A stretch of DNA of 64,000 bases from Gyrodactylus bullatarudis. Its lineage: Eukaryota; Platyhelminthes; Monogenea; Gyrodactylidea; Gyrodactylidae. Below the pieces are notes generated by a model, which was not told the origin of the DNA, made no database searches, and saw only the letters and a program-made list of their open reading frames with translations. Positions 13,101-22,100 of this stretch are shown piece by piece; the stretch's first letter is position 1, and each line of letters starts with the position of its first letter. Location: contig SSNU01000067.1 of NCBI GenBank assembly GCA_012064415.1, positions 1-64,000 of the forward strand. The letters run 5' to 3'. The translations under genes were made by a program, and so were the position numbers.

Positions 13101-16100
13101 AAACAATTTCGATTTCTTGATGAAAAATTTTAACGAGGTATATTTTAGTTGATCAGCTGAATTTTCCACCATTTGTCCTACATGAGTTAGAAGCAGTTAA
13201 ATATTATGAAGTAGTATGATTAACGTTGAGAGATGAGTTTAAAATTTGAATTGTTAATACTCGAGTCTGATTGGTTGACCCAAACAGGGTAGAGGTACAA
13301 GTTCGAAAACTTGCTTGGGATAGTGCTACATCATGGTGTGATCTAGTCAATTCACAGTATTCGATCAAGGCGGGGATAAAATATATTTTTTTACTGATCA
13401 ATTAAGAAAAAAACAAAGTAAACAACTCTAAATGTTCTATTATATGAATCTAGAATGTTTTCTATCTGTAAGAGAATCATCCCTATTAACGGACAACAGA
13501 GAATAATCAAATTAGCATTTGGTAATCTATAGGGCCTATGGAAAAATTATTCTTTTTGAACTAAACCGCAATCATCTATGTAATTAGATAAGAAAAAATA
13601 ATCAATCAGAGATAAATAAATATGGCAAATAAAAATTAAAAGAGATTGTAATATGGTTAAATCAAAAATTTATTTTGTAGGTAGAAAACTAAAATAGATT
13701 CTGGGTGCTCTTTATTTTCGTCGGTGTAGGGTCTGATTAGAATTCACCCAGAATCTATTTTAGTTTTCTATCTACAAAATGCAAGACATTAGTCAGCAAA
13801 ATGATAATATATTCGGGGAAATCAGGAATCTCCAAATTTATTTGATGATTATTTAATTTCTGTGTCTTGCTTACTAATTTTGTAAATCATACGTAATAGA
13901 GTGAAATTTTCCAAAATCGCTCATCACTATGATAAATCTTGAAGTATTTTAATAATTTTTTAGTAATTTTTTAAGCACCAAATTTCGCTTTTTATGCATC
14001 TGAAATAAGATGAACAAATTTTTCAAATTAAAAACGTTTTTTAATGTTTTATTTTCATAATTCACACTATTTCTTATTAAAAAGTTGCAAAAATGACTTA
14101 AAATTTACCAGTTAAGTAATTAATATTTTTCTCCGAATAGTCAGGAAAAAATTAATTACATTTGAATTCCATGATAAAGTAAACACATGAGTTGTTGTAA
14201 TAAAGGAAAGTTCAATTTTTTGAATTAAAAGAATGCACTTCTCTTGCGTTGCATTATTATTGGAGAAAGAAATGAAATCCGTCTAAAGAGGTTCACAGAA
14301 TTGAATCATTCGAATAAATTGAACCACGAAATAAAATTATCCAAAATTTAGAAATTTAAATTTTTCTTGAAGATGGCAGGTCTCTCTTATCGTCTACGGT
14401 GAAATTTGAATTTTTTATATATTAATGATCCAAACCATCGGGTCAAAAATTTTAGTTAAATTACCATCTTCATGTCAATTAAGTTTAGACAAAAAAGAAC
14501 ATAAAAACAATGTAGAATTTTACAATTTTTCTTGATGAAGATTGTCTTCTCACACCTGTAGATGTTAGAATTGGGACAAGCCAGTGTCAATTCCATAAGA
14601 GAGTCAAAAGATATTTAACTCACGGTAGCAGATGTAGACACGTTTCGTACACCATAGCCAGGATTTATAACCTGGGTCTTTAACGTAGTGAGACAACGCT
14701 TCTAACCACTAGGCCAGACCACACTAAGCTAGTAAACCTAATTGACATGAAGATGAGAATTTACTATTTTTACAAAAAACTCGATATTTTTCTCCAGATT
14801 TGCAGGAAAAGAATATATTTTTGAATTATAAGACGGAATGAGCTAATAAGATGTGGATATTCGAAAAATTTCCGAAAAAAATTCAATCTGACATTTGAAC
14901 GTTTGATGTATGAACTAGGTCTAACGAAGAACCGCAAAGATGATTCCAACACAGAGAAGTTTAAACTTGATCTTTTATCTATTTACAGAAGTTTTGATAG
15001 AAAACCTCTAAGATCTAGTTTACTTACCAAAAAACATTTTGACGCATTAAAAGAACTTAAATCTAATGAGAACATATTCTTAACTAAGCCAGACAAGGGA
15101 AAGGGAATAGTTTTAATGTATAGAGAAGATTATTTTAAAGCATGATTAGATTTCCTTTCGGATGAAAGTAAATTCATAAATACGGGTCAGGATAGATCGT
15201 CATATTACAAGGTAATAGAATCTATGGAGCGTAATATGTACAAAATAGCAAAAGAACTATTTGATAAGAAAATAATTTCTGATCAAACTAGAGGTTTTAT
15301 AGCTAAAAAGCATACCAGGATGTCTAGGTTGTATTTACATCTAAAGACACATAAAATAGTTGATAATGTAGTTCCAGAGGTGTTTCCAGTAAGGCCGATC
15401 TTGGATATGTCGTCATGTCCACAACATAATTTTTAGCGAAATGGTTAATTGATGTATTAAAACCAATACATACATATTATGCTAAATATGTTGTCAAAGA
15501 TACATTCGCTTTTGTGGATAGAATTAAGGATTTAATTATTGGTTTAAATGAAATGATTTCATTAGATGTAAGCTCTTTATTTCCTAGTATACCTATTGAG
15601 GAGACATTATCTGTTATTAAATCTTTCATGGATGAACACCAAGGTTTTGAAATGCAAAGTAATGAAATCACTGATCTCATTAGGATCTGTTGTACAAACG
15701 TTCCTTTATCATTTCAAAACAAAGTATTCATCCAGAAAGATGGAATAGCAATGAGATTATCTCCTTTAAGTCCTCTTTTAGCAGACATCTTCCTAGGTTG
15801 GTTAGAATTAGATAAAATGTCTGAAACAATCAATTCTTACGGTGATGTTTACATCAGATATGTTGATGACACTTTTATTTTAATGAAACCTAACGTATCA
15901 GTAGATGATTTTTTCTCCAAGATGAATTCGTTTCATCCGAATATAGTTTTTACTATGGAAAGAGAATCTTATAGTTTCTTAGATGTCAAGTTGACTAGAA
16001 GAGAAGATGGATCAATTCAGAGAAATATTTATAAGAAGAAGACTGACACCGGGAAGTATCTAAACCTAATTAATATGAAGATGGGAATTTATGCTTTTTA

Positions 16101-19100
16101 CGAAATTATGAATTTTTTCATCAAGAAATCGAATTTGATCAAGATTTTTTGGAATCTAGATCGTAGGTTCCACTTTCAGGATCTGAAGAAAAAAATTTGA
16201 AAAAAATCAAATTTACATAATATTTCAAATCTAGCGATGGCGCCGGATTCCCATTTTTTTGAACTTTGAGTTAATAATTTTTGTTGATTTAAAAGTGAGA
16301 GAGTGATCAAAAGTTGATTTTTAGGATCATGATTAGTCAAAGAAATCAAATATGCTGATTCAGATTTTGAGAATCCGCCCCTCTTCTTGTGAAAATCGAA
16401 TTTTGATTTTTTGAACATTTTCACTACTTGAAAGTCGATGAAATTTGATATTTCAAGATCCCTGAAAGTAATAAAGTTGGCGAGTCCATTGAAATTTTCA
16501 TGCTCATAATCGGTTCCTTTGACTAATCGTCAAAAAAAACCGAAAAATCAATATTTGATCACTCTCTCACTTTTAAATCAACAAAAATTATTAACTCAAA
16601 GTTCAAAAAAATGGGAACCCGGCGCCATCGCTAGATTTGAAATATGCCATAACTTTCTTAAAATTTGATTTTTTTCAAATTTTTTTCTTCAGATCCTGAA
16701 AGTGGAACCTACGATCTAGATTCCAAAAAATCTTGATCAAATTCGATTTCTTGATGAAAAAATTCATAATTTCGTAAAAAGCATAAATTCCCATCTTCAT
16801 ATTAACTAGCTTTATATTATACGAGTTTCAGTCCTATCTCTCATAAAGTTGGCTTAGTAATTGGTCTAAGTAAGAGGATAAGTAAGATAGCAAGCCCTGA
16901 GGAATGGTCTAACGAAATAGAGAACGTAAAGTTAATTCTGAAGGAAAATGGTTATCCCGGTAAATTTGTTGACAAATTCATGAATGTATCTATGGATAGA
17001 AATGAGGTTGTCGAAACAGATGAATTGGAAAAAACAACTATTTTTATGAAGCTCAACTTCAAAGGTGATGGGTTCAGTAATGACATTAGAAGAAGGTTAA
17101 ATCATCTAATCAATCAATTGTCTCAGATAATATCTATTATTTACTTACTTGTATCTATCGGTCCCCGTTATCTCGCAAAGCTGACGATTTGCTATTGACT
17201 GAACACCTTAAACCAATTTTTGACCTTAATATGATTGGCTTTGTGATTGGTGATTTTAATCTTCCGAAAGAAAAGTGGTCTGATCCAGTCAACGCATTAT
17301 CAAAATTTTTTCATTTTATTGGATTAAATCAAATTATTTATCACCCAACTCATAAAATAAGCAATAATATTCTGGATGTTATTCTCAAACCTCCGTGCTT
17401 AAATGTTAACTACTACACAGTTGATCTATTTCCATCTAAAGACCACTATTCATTAATTGGTTCTATTGATATCCATCCTGAGCAGTCTCCCAGTAACTCA
17501 TCCATCAACCCAAAAGTTACGAACTATGATCTTTTATATTCACTTTCTAAATTCTGTCATGACTCTTATGAAATAATATATTTTTTGTATGAAATTATCA
17601 ACCTCTCTACAGAAATATTATTAAATAAATGCTCTAGAAAGTACTGTTATTACAAAAATAAGCAAGTCATGGATTTCTATCATGGATATTCATCTGGGTC
17701 CCAGATTATAAAATTAAAAGTCAAAATTACTAGATTTGACAATTATTTCATATCATGGATAAACAAATTAAACAAATCTAGAGAAAATAATATTATGAAA
17801 AAAATCAAAAATTCACCAAAGGAAGGTTATCGAATCCTGAATAAATACTTCAAATTTAAAAACACTTACCCCACATCAAGCCTAATAGAACCTCAATCCC
17901 TGAATACTTTTTTCTTATCATGCTATTCTCCAAGAACATTTTTCCAACTTATTAGCCCTATGTATCATAATTTTGCTTATGAATTTATCACATATACAGA
18001 ATTTCTAGATATCATTAATAGTGTAAAACATCAAGAAAGCAAAGACTTTATGAACATTTCCATCAAAGCTATCAAAAGCTGTTCCAACAAGTTCAAATAC
18101 CTATTATATTCATTCTATTACTACAATATCTTTATAAAATTTTGTATTCCTAAAGCCATGTTACTTGTAAATATTATTCCTTTACCTAAAATTAAATTCC
18201 CTTTATCAGTCAATGACTTTCGCCCAATATCCATGTTACCTAAATTAACATGTATTCTCGATTCAATTATCCTTTTTCTCCTCAAAAAATATATTAATAT
18301 TGGTCAAATCGACCCTACCCAGCATGGATTTGTCGAATCTCGATCAACGGAAACTAACTTACTCGCATTTTTCTCTCACATACAAGAATGTAAATCAAAA
18401 GACATGCTCAACCTAGTAGTATATATAGATTTAAAAAAAGCATTTGATTCTATTTCTTTTTCATCTATTATGAATATTCTTATTGAATATGTTTGTGACA
18501 AAAATTTGTTAAATGTGACCTATTTATTCCTTTCATGCAGATATCAATTTGTATCCTCTAATGATAAATCCTCTTCAGCCTACGAGATTACCTCGGGGGT
18601 ACCTCAGGGGAGTCGTATTGGTCCACTTTTATTCAACTTAATCTTTTCAAGAATTCGATCCAACAATGAACATATTAAACTGTTTAAATTTGCAGATGAC
18701 TTAAAAATCTGCTTTTCATTCCCTAATAATTATGTTGATAATGAACTTGTTACCTCATTCATAAATGATTTAATAGAAATACTTGACTCGTGTTCCCTAA
18801 AAATTAATTTTGATAAAAGTTTCTATCTTGTCCCCTTTCTTAGTCCAACAACGAATTTTAATCTTGGCATTGACAATTTTGTTTTTAAGAGAAAATTTAT
18901 GGTTCGTGATCTTGGCTTGGAATATGACTTTAACTTGCGTTTTGATAAATATATTAAATCCATTGCCAATTTATTTGCAGCGCGCACTTTACATATTCAT
19001 AGAATTGCCAAAACTTACAAGATGAAGATTTTCTTATTTACGAATTACGCTCGACCAACAGTGGAATACTGCTCTGCTATCTGGAGTCCAGCATCACTTT

Positions 19101-22100
19101 CTACTTCATTTATCCTTGATGCAATTCAAAAAAGATTCCTCAAACTGAGTTCGAGACCTTCGAGTGGTTTCGATAAAATCAAGTTACTGAGACATCGAAG
19201 ATATTTTAGATGCCTAAAACTTGCTAATGATAATATCTCCTCACTTTGGAATGCGAAATTGAACCAGAGAGTCTTACGTAACAAGAATATTAAACTTCAG
19301 AGACCTATCAATAACTCATTGAAAACTTTATATTTTTTTGATAGACTTCCCAGTCTCTTTAATGAACTGACAAGAAAAAACATTTCATTTTCCAAAAAAG
19401 AGTTGTATAAGTATTTAGAGAACCTATAAAAATTTCCTTTTTTCATTTGTATGATATAATTTAGACAATAAAGATTAATATTTAATATTAATATTAATCA
19501 TTATAATAACATACAATTGAAAATTGTATTTAAAACTCAGTGATTGTTTAGTTTGATTCATAAGGATTTACTGAAGCCAGAGGAGAAAGCTCTATTAGTT
19601 TACAAATTTCAATGTGATTGTGGAGCCTCATATATAGGTAGAACGATTAGGAAATTATCTACACGAGCGGAGGATCATCTGAAGAAGGATACTGTGGTTA
19701 CAAGGCATCTTAGACAAGAAGATCATACAGCTTCAATTTCTAATTTTTTCCGTTTATACAAAAACCCTAATAACGACAGCATAGATGTATGGGTGAAAGA
19801 AAAATTTCTTATTAACCTATATAAACCTAATCTATGTGTTCAAAAGAATTAATCCTATAATCTTCAACTACCTTGGCCAATGTAAGCTTTTTCACTTTTC
19901 TCTCCACTGTTGCTATTTATTGGAGAGTTTTGGTGTTTTTTCAGCTTGCATTTTATTCTTATTTTCTTTGACTTTACTATTTCTTTCATGAGTTGTAAAA
20001 TATTATCTTGAATGAACTTTTAACTAATATCATTTTTGAAGAATTACCACTGATTATGCTTCAAGAAATGTACGTTTGGTTTTAATATATCTTCTTTTAA
20101 TTTTCTGAATTATGAATATAAGTGAATTTTCGGACGTGTTGGAAAAACTACGTGAATTACTTATTCGTAATTAGGTTTAGGTTAACTGTGTAAGAAGATA
20201 AAAATCTATTTAAAAATTATTCTCAACCCTTATATTTTGGAATTAAATTTTTCTAAAGAATTCTTCCTGAATTTCTATGATACAAAATAAGAAAATTCGA
20301 ATACTCTTTCTCAACAATTTTTTCTTCAAAAGGTAAAAGATTACCTAATGAAATCATCGATTTCTTGATGAAAAAAATGAACATTGTTCATAGATTCTCA
20401 ACTTAATATCAATCATCAAATGATATATGGCAGAATCTGCTAGGCAATCAATTTGTTTACTTTTAATTTGATACATTTTATCTGATCTAATTATGGTTTG
20501 TTACAAAAATATCATTATCTTGATTATTCTGTACTTAAACAACTAGACGAGATAGGAATTATTTTTTATGAAAGACAAATCAAATTTATAAAATGCATTC
20601 TTATTTGAATTTTTTGACAGTTTTTAAGAATTTTCAAGTTTCCTCAATGGACCAGAATTTTGATTTTATTAATTTCTGATCAATTTTCTTGCTAATTCTT
20701 TTTTGAATAACGATTTAGTACTAGGTATCAAGATTAACAAATTGGCAGTCTTAAGACCATCAGTTTCCGGGGAAAAGATGTAAAGCTAGTTAATATGAAG
20801 ATGGGAATTTATGCTTTTTACGAAATTATGAATTTTTTCATCAAGAAATCGAATATGATTAAGAATCTTTGGAATCTAGATTATGAGGCCCTCTTTCACG
20901 GTACGGAGAAAAAAAATTTAGAAAAAATCTATTTTTAAGGAAAATACGGCAAATTTGAAATCTTGAAGTAGCGCTAGATTCCCATTTTTTGAACTTTGAG
21001 TTAATAATTTTTGTTGATTTAAAAGTGAGAGAGTGATGAGAAGTTGATTTTTAAGATCACAATAAGACAAAAAAATCAATGATCATAATAAAAATTTTGA
21101 TAAATTCGTCATTTTTCTGGGATCTTGAAATATAAAATTTCATCAACTTTCAACTAGAGAAAATGATCAAAAAATCAAAATTTGATTTTGACACGATTAT
21201 GGGGGGATTCTTAAAATCAGATTTAGCATATTTAACTTCTTTGACTAATTGTGATCCTGAAAATCAACTTTTGATCACTCTCTCACACTGAAATCAACAA
21301 AAATTTTCAACTCAAAGTTCAAAAAATGGGAATCTAGCGCTACTTCAAGATTTCAAATTTGCCGTATTTTCCTTAAAAATAGATTTTTTCTAAATTTTTT
21401 TCTCCGTACCATGAAAGAGGCCCTCATAATCTAGATTCCAAAAAATCTTGATCAAATTCGATTTCTTGATGAAAAAAATAAGAATTTTGTAAAAAGCAAG
21501 ATTACCCATCTTCATATTAACTAGGTGTATTTAGAGATAATGTGAAACTCATATAATGACGAAATTGGCCAGAATTTTAGGGATAACAAAGTAAAAATTC
21601 ATTGATGGTATAAAAGCTTTTTAAAGATTTGATATAGATGCATTATGAATTATGTACGAAATAGAAAAAGCCAAATTCGTCGTTAGAACGTGTTTTTAGC
21701 TAAATTGCTTTTTTAGATTTATCGTTAGGAACTGGATTTTCAGGAGATGAAACTTTAAAATATGACCTAATATTCTTTAATTTTTTACTTATGACTGCAA
21801 ATGTTTTCATGGTATTTTTCGTGCATTAGTACCCATCACTCGACGTGAAAATGTTTCTTAATATAAAAAAATAGTCAGAGTAATATTTTCCGAAAATTCG
21901 TATTCCCCATTTAAATCTCTGGAACTCGGAATTCTAAGAACAGCAACACATACATCGAGACAAATGGTTTTTCTTATTTCTATATATGAAATAATTTTCT
22001 TAAAATTTTTTGGAAATTATTTTCGTCAAATCGTTAATTTGAGGGTCTTATCATCATATTAACTGAAGTATTTTCAGAAATCGAAATTCCAGTTTTAAAT

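Larger units (their letters stand above)
10524..14555. other. First 4 kb of receptor intron 1
   Basis: No gene seen. An imperfect inverted repeat spans about 10970-11225 (CACCAAACTTTGCTTC against GAAGCAAAATTTGGTG). A related piece lies at 13975-14095. A decayed fold-back element covers 12590-13115 and the small hairpin 13672-13780 is listed separately. Confidence 0.4.
14897..20165 (+). mobile_element. Penelope-like element PLE-1, broken by a MITE and a LINE
   Basis: Order: RT (14897-16060), fold-back MITE (16063-16814), RT-to-endonuclease linker (16817-17116), LINE (17117-19495), GIY-YIG endonuclease (19501-19852), 3' region with a ribozyme-like motif (to about 20165). PLEs are retroelements with a telomerase-like RT and usually a GIY-YIG nuclease. 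The copy is dead: an in-frame stop at 15143-15145, a one-base loss in a T run near 15429, and two insertions. It sits in the receptor's first intron, in the opposite orientation to the gene. Confidence 0.85.

Noticed and set aside
14900..20165. LTR retrotransposon
   Set aside because: No LTRs, gag, protease or integrase; the RT motifs plus GIY-YIG fit a Penelope-like element.
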